Source: Massilia sp. (GTDB lineage: Bacteria > Pseudomonadota > Gammaproteobacteria > Burkholderiales > Burkholderiaceae_D). Taken from it: a stretch of DNA of 6,529 bases. The DNA lies in contig JAQGNM010000356.1 in NCBI GenBank assembly GCA_028291845.1, forward strand, positions 1 through 6,529, written 5' to 3'. Both the position numbers and the translations under genes were made by a program. Below, in pieces: positions 1-6,146 of the stretch (the stretch's first letter is position 1; each line of letters opens with the position of its first letter). Below the pieces are notes generated by a model that searched no databases, was not told the DNA's origin, and saw only the letters and a list, made by a program, of their open reading frames with translations.

Positions 1-25
1 CTGCAGCCTGGAGCTTGGAGTAAAG

Positions 26-1234
26 ATGGATATCGCGCATTTGCACTTTTTGGTGGCCCAGGCCGATCCGGGCCAGCGGCGCGTGCTGGTCGACATGCTC
101 GGCCAGCTGGGCGCGGCGCGCGTCACCGAAGTTCCCGACGGCCACACGGCGCTGCGCTGCTTCCAGGATTCGTTCACGCCCACCGTCAACGTCGCCATCA
201 TCGACCTGGCGTTGCCTGGCATGGATGGCCTCGAACTGATCCGCACCCTGGCGGCCATGCACTGCCGCGCGCGCCTGATCGTGGTCGGCAACCAGCCGGC
301 CAATTTGATGTTCGCCGTCGAAACCATGGCGCAGGCTTACGGTTTCGATTTGCTGGGCACCCTGACCACCCCGGTGTCGGGCCAGCGCCTGCGCGAACTG
401 CTCGACAACTATGCGATGCCGCAGGAAGGCGGCGAGCGGGACCAGGCCGCCGCTGCCGGGCCCAGCTTCACTTTTTCCGAGGTCGGCATTGGTTTACAGG
501 CGCGCCAGTTCGAGCCTTTCTTTCAGCCCAAGATCGAGCTGGAAACCGGCCAGGTCAAAGGCCTGGAGACGTTTGCCCGCTGGCGCCACCCCGAGCATGG
601 CGTGCTCGGCCCGAACGCCTTCATCGACGCCCTCGAGCAGCACAACCGCATCGATTTCCTCGACTGGAGCATGATCGAAAAGTCGCTGGAACGCTGTCGC
701 GCCTTCCACGACATGGGCATCCCGATTGCGATCTCGATCAACCTGGCGCCCGAAACCCTGGCCCACCCCCAGTTCATGCAGCAAATCGCCGCCTGCGTGG
801 GCCGCCACCGCCTGCTGCCCGACTATCTGACCTTTGAAATCTCCGAAGCATCGGTGCTCACCACCGACGCCGGTTTCGTCGAGCGCCTGGTGCGCATGCG
901 CATGGCCGGTTTTGGGCTGGCGATCGACGACTACGGCACCGGCCGCTCGAACCTGCAACTGCTGGCGCGCATTCCCTTTTCGGAATTGAAAATCGACCGC
1001 AGTTTTGTCGACGGCGCTTCGAAAAAGCGGGCGCTGGGGACGGTGCTGGCGTCGTGCCTGGGATTGGCAAGGAGCCTCGACCGCAATTCGGTGGCGGTGG
1101 GGGTGGAGACCAAGCAGGATTGGGATTTCCTTCAAGGTCTGGGCTGCACGTATGCGCAGGGGTATTACATTGCCAGTCCGATGGAGGCTGCGGCGTTTCC
1201 GGGGTGGCTGGAGGATTGGAGACAGTTCTTTTAG
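26..1234 (+). CDS. REC-EAL two-domain protein, probably a degenerate c-di-GMP phosphodiesterase/sensor
   Basis: The 402-residue protein has a CheY-like receiver (about residues 5-128), a short linker and an EAL domain (about 155-395), the architecture of RocR/PvrR/VieA-type response regulators. In the receiver the phosphoacceptor Asp60 is kept (IIDLALPGMDG), but the acidic pair of the usual VVDDDP motif reads Gln12-Ala13, and the conserved Thr and Lys are replaced by about Gly88 and Thr115. In the EAL domain the signature reads ETF (181-183). Asn239, Glu271, Glu274, Asp301-Asp302 (DDYGTG), Lys322 and Gln378 are present. The AEGVE motif reads AVGVE, so Val358 sits where a catalytic/metal-binding Glu is expected. 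Family knowledge: intact EAL domains hydrolyse c-di-GMP to pGpG. Inference: weak or no catalysis, perhaps ligand binding or protein interaction in the cytoplasm. The start is supported by GGAG at 17-20, five bases before ATG, although the frame is open to the window edge. Confidence 0.9.
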   Translation: MDIAHLHFLVAQADPGQRRVLVDMLGQLGAARVTEVPDGHTALRCFQDSFTPTVNVAIIDLALPGMDGLELIRTLAAMHCRARLIVVGNQPANLMFAVETMAQAYGFDLLGTLTTPVSGQRLRELLDNYAMPQEGGERDQAAAAGPSFTFSEVGIGLQARQFEPFFQPKIELETGQVKGLETFARWRHPEHGVLGPNAFIDALEQHNRIDFLDWSMIEKSLERCRAFHDMGIPIAISINLAPETLAHPQFMQQIAACVGRHRLLPDYLTFEISEASVLTTDAGFVERLVRMRMAGFGLAIDDYGTGRSNLQLLARIPFSELKIDRSFVDGASKKRALGTVLASCLGLARSLDRNSVAVGVETKQDWDFLQGLGCTYAQGYYIASPMEAAAFPGWLEDWRQFF

Positions 1235-1244
1235 TAGAGGCCAT

Positions 1245-1264
1245 CAGCAGGGGGCAGCAGGGGG
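1245..1264. repeat. Tandem duplication of a 10-bp unit
   Basis: CAGCAGGGGG occurs twice back to back (1245-1254 and 1255-1264), just after the EAL gene and running into the left arm of the inverted-repeat element. It may be a slippage product at the edge of that element. No function is implied. Confidence 0.6.
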
Positions 1265-1368
1265 ACTGGCAACCGAAGGGTGCCTGTCCCATGCTTGCAG
1301 ACTGCGGCGTAGAAAAAAAAGTTTGCTGCTGATCAAAAATGGGACAGGCACCTTCGGCGCCAGTCCCC
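1261..1368. repeat. REP/BIME-like element: two hairpin units in inverted orientation
   Basis: A left arm (1261-1292) and a right arm (1339-1368) are near-perfect reverse complements, both carrying TGCCTGTCCCAT or its complement and GGGGACTGGC or its complement, and they differ only by small indels. Each arm is also an imperfect palindrome. In the left unit, GGGAC 1262-1266 pairs with GTCCC 1286-1290 and GGCAACC with GGGTGCC around a GAA loop. In the right unit, GGGAC 1341-1345 pairs with GTCCC 1363-1367 and GGCACC with GGCGCC around TTC. A 46-base spacer with an A8 run separates them. Two inverted palindromic units are the form of BIMEs, which are mobilised in trans by RAYT (TnpA-REP) transposases; that assignment is inference. 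The element lies between convergent genes and could act as a bidirectional terminator or 3' mRNA stabiliser for both. Confidence 0.75.
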
Positions 1369-1371
1369 GTA

Positions 1372-2220
1372 CTAATATTCCCGGCGGTCGGGTTTGATCT
1401 CCTGCAAAATCGTCGTCGCAATCTCCTCAATCGACTTCGTCGTCGACGACAACCACCGGATCCCCTCCCGCTTCATCATCGCTTCCGCCTCGTTGACCTC
1501 ATACCGGCAATTCTCGATCGAGGCATACTTGCTGCCGGCGCGCCGTTCGTGGCGGATCTCGGACAAGCGCTCCGGCGTGATCGACAGGCCGAAGATCTTG
1601 TGGCGGAACGGCGGCAGGTTCGACGGCAGCTTGCCGCGCTCGAAGTCGTCCGGGATCAGTGGGTAATTGGCCGCCTTGATGCCGTACTGCATGGCCAGGT
1701 ACAAGCTGGTGGGCGTCTTGCCGGAGCGCGACACGCCGACCAGGATGACGTCGGCCTGCGCCAGGTTCTTGTGCGACTGGCCGTCGTCGTGCGCCAGCGA
1801 AAAATTGATCGCTTCGATACGGTTTTTATAGGCTTCGCTGTCGACCACGTTATGCGACCTGCCGATGGTGTGGGTCGACATCACGCCCAGCTCCTGTTCG
1901 AGCGGCGCGACAAAGGTGGAAATCAGGTCCATGTGCATGCCTTGGGCAGTGCGGATGACCTTCGACAGATCCGGTTTGACCAGGGTCGAGAAAATTATCG
2001 GTTTTTGCTGGTCCAGGGCGAAGGTTTCATTAATCTTGCGAACGGCGTCATGCGCTTTGTCGATGGTGTCGATGAAGGGCATGCGCACCTGGCGAAAGCG
2101 CATCTCGAACTGGCTCAGTACGGCATGGCCGAAGGTTTCGGCGGTGATGCCGGTGCCGTCGGAAACAAAAAACACCGTGTTCGGCGAGGGCGGCATGGCG
2201 GGTCGCGGTTCTATGGTCAT
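1372..2220 (-). CDS. ppsR: Phosphoenolpyruvate synthase regulatory protein (PSRP, DUF299): bifunctional kinase/pyrophosphorylase
   Basis: PSRP inactivates PEP synthase by ADP-dependent phosphorylation of a threonine next to the catalytic histidine and reactivates it by Pi-dependent removal of the phosphate, giving PPi; it acts in the cytoplasm. From the chosen start the protein has 282 residues, close to the usual 270-280. It shows the N-terminal family signature VSDGTGITAET (19-29), the region SLAHDDGQ (141-148), and the P-loop-like GVSRSGKT (162-169), the family nucleotide-binding motif. The frame opens at an ATG at 2310 (312 residues), but the 30 extra residues are unlike the family, lie in AT-richer DNA and have no ribosome-binding site. 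The ATG at 2220 has a weak GGA about 8 bases upstream, and the ATG at 2196 (274 residues) remains possible. It is transcribed divergently from ppsA, its expected target. No key residue seems lost. Confidence 0.95.
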   Translation of the reverse strand: MTIEPRPAMPPSPNTVFFVSDGTGITAETFGHAVLSQFEMRFRQVRMPFIDTIDKAHDAVRKINETFALDQQKPIIFSTLVKPDLSKVIRTAQGMHMDLISTFVAPLEQELGVMSTHTIGRSHNVVDSEAYKNRIEAINFSLAHDDGQSHKNLAQADVILVGVSRSGKTPTSLYLAMQYGIKAANYPLIPDDFERGKLPSNLPPFRHKIFGLSITPERLSEIRHERRAGSKYASIENCRYEVNEAEAMMKREGIRWLSSTTKSIEEIATTILQEIKPDRREY

Positions 2221-2233
2221 GTGGTGGTCCGGA

Positions 2234-2239
2234 ATGATA
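2234..2239 (-). promoter_or_regulatory. Candidate -10 box for ppsR
   Basis: On the minus strand these bases read TATCAT, one change from TATAAT. The only -35 candidate at normal spacing is poor (TTACAA, 3 of 6). Transcription would begin near 2227, which leaves almost no leader before the ATG at 2220 but about 30 bases before the ATG at 2196. The call is weak, but it bears on the choice of start. Confidence 0.25.
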
Positions 2240-2253
2240 AAAGTGTTGCTGTT

Positions 2254-2267
2254 AATGTTGTAACATT
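2254..2267. promoter_or_regulatory. Inverted repeat AATGTT-GT-AACATT, possible operator
   Basis: A perfect 6+6 inverted repeat with a two-base spacer lies just upstream of the best candidate ppsA -35 (2273-2278) and upstream of the candidate ppsR -10. Its size and position suit a dimeric regulator acting on one or both divergent genes. I do not recognise it as a known operator, and a 12-base AT-rich symmetry can arise by chance. Confidence 0.3.
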
Positions 2268-2272
2268 GTGCG

Positions 2273-2301
2273 CTGTAAATTGCTGGCGGACGCTGTAGAA
2301 T
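2273..2301 (+). promoter_or_regulatory. Candidate sigma70 promoter for ppsA
   Basis: TAGAAT at 2296-2301 matches TATAAT at five of six positions and is directly preceded by TG. The hexamer 17 bases upstream, CTGTAA (2273-2278), matches TTGACA only at three. Transcription would start near 2308, giving a leader of about 100 bases. This is the best-looking hexamer pair I found upstream of ppsA, but it is still weak. Confidence 0.35.
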
Positions 2302-2407
2302 GCTCGGCATTGGATTTAATTGTGCGGTACGGGGGCCAGAATAACAAATATGCCCTGATGTAACCCGCCGGAGTGAAGCTTTCTATCTCAAGTAAGGGTG
2401 TTTTACC

Positions 2408-4846
2408 ATGACCAACGCAGCAAACCACGACAAGGACGGCGCAGTGTACGTTGCCTCGTTCGAGAACTTGCGCATGACCGATGTGGACTCGGTCGGCGGC
2501 AAGAACGCCTCCCTCGGCGAAATGATCAGCCAGCTGGCCAACGTCGGCGTGCGCGTGCCGGGCGGCTTTGCCACCACGGCGCAGGCCTTCCGCGACTTCC
2601 TCGATCATGCCATCGACGGCGGCGCTTCCCTGGGCGATCGCATCGCCACCCGCCTCGAAGGCCTGGATATCGACGACGTCCGCTCGCTGGCCGCCGCCGG
2701 CGCCGAGATCCGCAAGTGGATCGTCGAAACGCCGTTCCAGCCGCGCCTGCAAAAGGAAATCGAAGAGTACTACGACCGCCTGGTGGCCGATTCGACCACT
2801 GAAATGTCGTTCGCCGTGCGCTCCTCGGCCACCGCCGAAGACTTGCCGGACGCATCGTTCGCCGGCCAGCAGGAGAGTTTTCTCAACGTCGTCGGCATCG
2901 ACAATGTGCTCGAAGCCATGAAGCACGTGTTCGCTTCGCTGTACAACGACCGGGCGATTTCCTACCGCGTCCACAAAGGTTTCACCCACGCCGAAGTGGC
3001 CCTGTCGGCCGGCGTGCAGCGCATGGTGCGCTCGGACCTGGGCGCCGCCGGCGTCATGTTCACCATCGACACCGAGTCCGGTTTCAAGGACGTCGTGTTC
3101 GTCACTTCCAGCTATGGCCTGGGCGAAACGGTGGTGCAGGGCGCGGTCAACCCGGATGAATTCTACGTGCACAAGCCGATGCTCAAGCAAGGCTTCAAAC
3201 CAGTCATCCGCCGCAATATCGGCAGCAAGCTGATCAAGATGGAATTCACCGCCGAAGCGAAAGCCGGCAAATCGGTGAAAACCGTCGACGTGCCCATCGA
3301 GATGCGCAACCGCTACTCCCTGACCGACGAAGAAGTGGTCGAACTGGCCAAGTACGCCGTCATCATCGAGGACCACTACCAGCGTCCGATGGACATCGAG
3401 TGGGGCAAGGACGGCCGCGACGGCAAGCTGTACATCCTGCAGGCGCGTCCGGAGACCGTCAAGTCGCAGCAGAAGTCGACCGACTCCCAGCAGCGCTTCA
3501 AGCTGAAGGGCAGCGGCACCGTGTTGACTTCGGGCCGCGCCATCGGCCAGAAGATCGGCGCCGGCCCGGTGCGGGTGATTTCCGATCCATCGCAAATGGA
3601 ACGTGTGCAACCTGGCGACGTGCTGGTCGCCGACATGACCGACCCCAACTGGGAGCCGGTGATGAAGCGCGCTTCGGCAATCGTCACCAACCGCGGCGGC
3701 CGCACCTGCCACGCGGCGATCATCGCCCGTGAATTGGGCGTGCCGGCCGTGGTCGGTTGCGGCGACGCCACCGATGTGCTCAAGGACGGCACCATCGTCA
3801 CCGTCTCCTGCGCCGAAGGCGACGAAGGCCGCATCTACGACGGCTTGATCGAAACCGAAGTGTCGGAAACGGCGCGCGCGGAACTGCCGGAAATTCCGGT
3901 GAAGATCACCATGAACATCGGCAACCCGCAGATGGCCTTCGACTTCCAGTCGATTCCGAACAAGGGCGTCGGCCTGGCCCGCCTCGAGTTCATTATCAAC
4001 AACAACATCGGCGTGCACCCGAAGGCGATTCTCGAGTATCCGAACATCGATGCCGACCTCAAGAAAGCCGTCGAATCGGTCGCCCGCGGCCATGCCTCGC
4101 CGCGCGCGTTCTACGTCGACAAGCTGGCCGAAGGCATCGCCACCATCGGCGCCGCCTTCTGGCCGAAGCCGGTGATCGTGCGCTTGTCCGACTTCAAGTC
4201 GAACGAGTACAAGAAGCTGATCGGCGGCTCGCGTTACGAGCCGGACGAGGAAAACCCGATGCTGGGCTTCCGCGGCGCCGCCCGCTACCTGGCGGCCGAC
4301 TTCGCCGGCGCCTTCGAGATGGAATGCGCCGCCATGAAGCGCGTGCGCAACGAGATGGGCCTGACCAACGTCGAAATCATGGTGCCGTTCGTGCGCACCC
4401 TGGGCCAGGCGAAAAAGGTCATCGACCTGCTGGCCGCAAACGGCCTCGAGCGCGGCAAGGACGGCTTGCGCATCGTCATGATGTGCGAAGTGCCATCGAA
4501 CGCGATCCTCGCTGACGAATTCCTCGAATACTTCGACGGCTTCTCGATCGGCTCGAACGACCTGACCCAGCTGACCCTGGGCCTGGACCGCGATTCCGGC
4601 ATCGCCTTGCTCGCCGCCGACTTCGACGAGCGCGACCCGGCCGTGCAAGCGATGCTCTCGCGCGCCATCCAGGCTTGCCGCAAGGCCGGCAAGTATGTCG
4701 GCATCTGCGGCCAGGGCCCGTCCGACCACCCGGATTTCGCGGCGTGGCTGATGGCCGAAGGCATCGAGTCGATGTCCTTGAATCCGGATTCGGTGATCGA
4801 TACCTGGACCAGGCTGGCGGCGGTGAAGGCAGCTGAAGGCAAGTAA
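2408..4846 (+). CDS. ppsA: Phosphoenolpyruvate synthase (pyruvate, water dikinase)
   Basis: PpsA converts pyruvate, ATP and water to phosphoenolpyruvate, AMP and phosphate, the entry step of gluconeogenesis from pyruvate or lactate. At 812 residues it is full length (about 790-800 is usual). The N-terminal ATP-grasp domain (about 15-350) carries VGGKNASLGEM (29-39), AVRSSATAEDLPDASFAGQQ (136-155) and LYILQARPET (341-350). The swivelling phosphohistidine domain (about 365-480) carries GGRTCHAAIIAREL, with catalytic His435 and regulatory Thr433, the residue PSRP modifies. The C-terminal PEP-binding barrel has GLARLEF (522-528), ENPMLGFRGAARY (615-627), GSNDLTQLTLGLDRDS (715-730) and CGQGPSDHPDF (767-777) with the active-site Cys767. 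The ATG follows TAAGGG by nine bases. The gene is divergent from ppsR and is followed by two terminators, so it is probably monocistronic. No defect is seen. Confidence 0.98.
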   Translation: MTNAANHDKDGAVYVASFENLRMTDVDSVGGKNASLGEMISQLANVGVRVPGGFATTAQAFRDFLDHAIDGGASLGDRIATRLEGLDIDDVRSLAAAGAEIRKWIVETPFQPRLQKEIEEYYDRLVADSTTEMSFAVRSSATAEDLPDASFAGQQESFLNVVGIDNVLEAMKHVFASLYNDRAISYRVHKGFTHAEVALSAGVQRMVRSDLGAAGVMFTIDTESGFKDVVFVTSSYGLGETVVQGAVNPDEFYVHKPMLKQGFKPVIRRNIGSKLIKMEFTAEAKAGKSVKTVDVPIEMRNRYSLTDEEVVELAKYAVIIEDHYQRPMDIEWGKDGRDGKLYILQARPETVKSQQKSTDSQQRFKLKGSGTVLTSGRAIGQKIGAGPVRVISDPSQMERVQPGDVLVADMTDPNWEPVMKRASAIVTNRGGRTCHAAIIARELGVPAVVGCGDATDVLKDGTIVTVSCAEGDEGRIYDGLIETEVSETARAELPEIPVKITMNIGNPQMAFDFQSIPNKGVGLARLEFIINNNIGVHPKAILEYPNIDADLKKAVESVARGHASPRAFYVDKLAEGIATIGAAFWPKPVIVRLSDFKSNEYKKLIGGSRYEPDEENPMLGFRGAARYLAADFAGAFEMECAAMKRVRNEMGLTNVEIMVPFVRTLGQAKKVIDLLAANGLERGKDGLRIVMMCEVPSNAILADEFLEYFDGFSIGSNDLTQLTLGLDRDSGIALLAADFDERDPAVQAMLSRAIQACRKAGKYVGICGQGPSDHPDFAAWLMAEGIESMSLNPDSVIDTWTRLAAVKAAEGK

Positions 4847-4865
4847 ATCTGCCTGGTGCGATACC

Positions 4866-4895
4866 AAAAATGGCTCCCGATGGGAGCCATTTTTT
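4866..4895 (+). terminator. Intrinsic terminator of ppsA (first of two)
   Basis: TGGCTCCC (4871-4878) and GGGAGCCA (4882-4889) form a perfect stem around a three-base GAT loop. The flanking A5 (4866-4870) and T6 (4890-4895) extend the pairing and supply the U-tract. It begins about 20 bases after the ppsA stop. The A-run and T-run make it symmetric, so it could also stop minus-strand transcripts. Confidence 0.9.
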
Positions 4896-4898
4896 ATG

Positions 4899-4931
4899 GC
4901 GCTTTCACCGTCACCGTGGAAGCGCTTTTTT
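4899..4931 (+). terminator. Second tandem intrinsic terminator after ppsA
   Basis: GCGCTTTCAC (4899-4908) pairs with GTGGAAGCGC (4916-4925), ten pairs including one wobble, with a seven-base loop and T6 at 4926-4931. It begins three bases after the first terminator ends. Confidence 0.8.
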
Positions 4932-4950
4932 ATTTCCTGCGCCTAAGGTG

Positions 4951-4980
4951 TACATACAAAACTGATGACGACGTTACAAT
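4951..4980 (+). promoter_or_regulatory. Candidate promoter for the lipid-kinase gene
   Basis: TACAAT at 4975-4980 matches TATAAT at five of six positions and lies just after the two terminators, where a new transcript has to begin. A -35 is not clear: TACATA at 4951-4956, 18 bases upstream, matches TTGACA at only three positions. The start point would be near 4987. Confidence 0.4.
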
Positions 4981-5025
4981 CTTGTCACGCACCGCGCCGG
5001 TGAAGTGATCAAGGTTGACTGTCCG

Positions 5026-6039
5026 ATGCCCGATTCCAGCAACAACGCCGTCCAGGTGTCCCCTGACGCCGCCTTTTATATCGTCCTCAATGCCGGCTCC
5101 GGCCACACTGAAACCGAGCAGCGGCGCTCCACCATTGAAGCGGTGCTGGGCGCGGCAAGCCGGCGCTTTCGCTTGCGCGTGGTCGATGAGCCTGGCGCCA
5201 TCGACGAGATTGCCGCCAGCATGGCGGCCGAGGCGGTGGCCGACAGCGCCGTGCTGGTTGCGGCCGGTGGCGACGGCACCATCAACGCGGTGGCGCGCCA
5301 GGCGGTGAAATACGGCTGCGCCTTCGGCGTGCTGCCGCAGGGGACTTTTAATTATTTTGGCCGCACCCATGGCATTCCCGAAGACCTGGCCGACGCCGTG
5401 CACGCGTTGCTGGCGTCGCGTTTGCAGCCAGTGCAGGTGGGCACCGTCAACGGCCGCGTGTTCCTCGTCAACGCCAGCATCGGCCTGTATCCGAGGCTGC
5501 TGGAAGAGCGCGAACTGGACAAGAAACAGTTCGGCCGCAGCCGGCTGGTGGCGGCGCTGTCGGCGCTGAAAACCATCCTCAGCCCGCACCGGCGCCTGCG
5601 GCTGGTGTTGCAGATCGATGGCAAGCTGCAGCGCCTGCGCACCGCCACTTTCTTTGTCGGCAACAATCGCCTGCAGATGGAACAGATCGGCATCGCCCCC
5701 CTGAGCGCGGCGCTGGAGGACGGCCAGCTGGCGGCGGTGGCGCCGAAGACGCGCGGCAAGCTGGGCATGTTGTGGCTGCTGCTGCATGGCGCGCTGGGCA
5801 AAATGGGCCGGCTCGACCAGGCCGATCAGCTCGCCACCTTCAGTTTTACGCAAATGCAGGTGAAAGTGAGCCGGCTGGCGCGGCGCCGCAAGGTCAAGGT
5901 GGCCACCGATGGCGAAGTGATGCAGATGGATTCGCCGCTGGAGTTTTGCGTGATGGAAGCGCGCTTGCTGTTGCTCAAACCCGATGCGGCGGCGCGCCCG
6001 GCCGCGGTCAGCGCCATCGAGGGTGGGCTGGCCGCGTGA
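5026..6039 (+). CDS. Diacylglycerol kinase catalytic-domain protein (YegS/BmrU-like lipid kinase family)
   Basis: Family members phosphorylate a lipid hydroxyl such as that of diacylglycerol with ATP; the true substrate cannot be read from sequence. From ATG 5026 the protein has 337 residues, somewhat above the roughly 300 usual for the family. Nucleotide-binding motifs follow in order: LNAGSG (21-26), AAGGDGTINAVA (79-90) and LPQGTFNYFGR (103-113), where the usual Asp after Asn is Tyr. The C-terminal half has the family beta-rich layout, including FFVGNN (209-214) and ATDGEV (293-298). A hydrophobic stretch near 247-257 may touch the membrane. No signal peptide is seen, so it is probably cytoplasmic or peripheral. 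The frame also allows a GTG at 5005 (344 residues), but that has no good ribosome-binding site; ATG 5026 has AAGG at 5011-5014, with rather long spacing. It seems to be its own transcription unit. A sphingoid-base-kinase-like role is an alternative. Confidence 0.88.
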   Translation: MPDSSNNAVQVSPDAAFYIVLNAGSGHTETEQRRSTIEAVLGAASRRFRLRVVDEPGAIDEIAASMAAEAVADSAVLVAAGGDGTINAVARQAVKYGCAFGVLPQGTFNYFGRTHGIPEDLADAVHALLASRLQPVQVGTVNGRVFLVNASIGLYPRLLEERELDKKQFGRSRLVAALSALKTILSPHRRLRLVLQIDGKLQRLRTATFFVGNNRLQMEQIGIAPLSAALEDGQLAAVAPKTRGKLGMLWLLLHGALGKMGRLDQADQLATFSFTQMQVKVSRLARRRKVKVATDGEVMQMDSPLEFCVMEARLLLLKPDAAARPAAVSAIEGGLAA

Positions 6040-6060
6040 GCCGCGGCCGGACATATTTTT
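6028..6060 (+). terminator. Possible terminator overlapping the lipid-kinase stop codon
   Basis: GGCCGCG (6030-6036) pairs perfectly with CGCGGCC (6042-6048), and flanking C-G and T-G pairs lengthen the stem. The TGA stop codon lies in the five-base loop. A TATTTTT run follows at 6054-6060, set off from the stem by a few bases, so termination may be weak. Confidence 0.4.
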
Positions 6061-6112
6061 AGTCATGGCAAAGCCGACAATCGCCCAAGGCGGCAGTGAT
6101 CCCTGGCGGCAG

Positions 6113-6140
6113 TTGACTCCCGCGCAAAATGGTCTAGACT
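6113..6140 (+). promoter_or_regulatory. Candidate sigma70 promoter upstream of nfeD
   Basis: TTGACT (6113-6118, five of six matches to TTGACA) and TAGACT (6135-6140, four of six matches to TATAAT) are separated by 16 bases. The expected start is near 6147. A second perfect -35 hexamer, TTGACA at 6157-6162, has no good -10 at normal spacing. The promoter could serve nfeD or the short terminated transcript before it. Confidence 0.45.
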
Positions 6141-6146
6141 GGCGAC

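Larger units (their letters stand above)
2221..2407. promoter_or_regulatory. Divergent ppsR/ppsA control region
   Basis: This 187-base region between the ppsR start (2220) and the ppsA start (2408) is visibly richer in A and T than the flanking genes and must hold the promoters of both. It contains a small inverted repeat (2254-2267), a candidate ppsA promoter (2273-2301), a candidate ppsR -10 on the minus strand, and the ppsA ribosome-binding site TAAGGG at 2393-2398, nine bases before the ATG. If ppsR really starts at 2310, the left half is coding instead. Confidence 0.6.

Noticed and set aside
3..23. Possible last codons of an upstream gene ending at TAA 21-23
   Set aside because: Only six sense codons are visible and the frame cannot be verified, although a stop just before the ATG at 26 would fit an operon junction.
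1339..2298. A 319-codon plus-strand open frame opposite ppsR
   Set aside because: Arg/Asp/Gly-rich shadow of the clearly recognisable ppsR; it starts inside the inverted-repeat element.
2252..4867. An 871-codon open frame on the minus strand opposite ppsA
   Set aside because: Its translation is rich in His, Arg, Gly and Ala with no family motif, as expected from the complement of GC-rich third-position codons. ppsA on the other strand is unmistakable along the full length.
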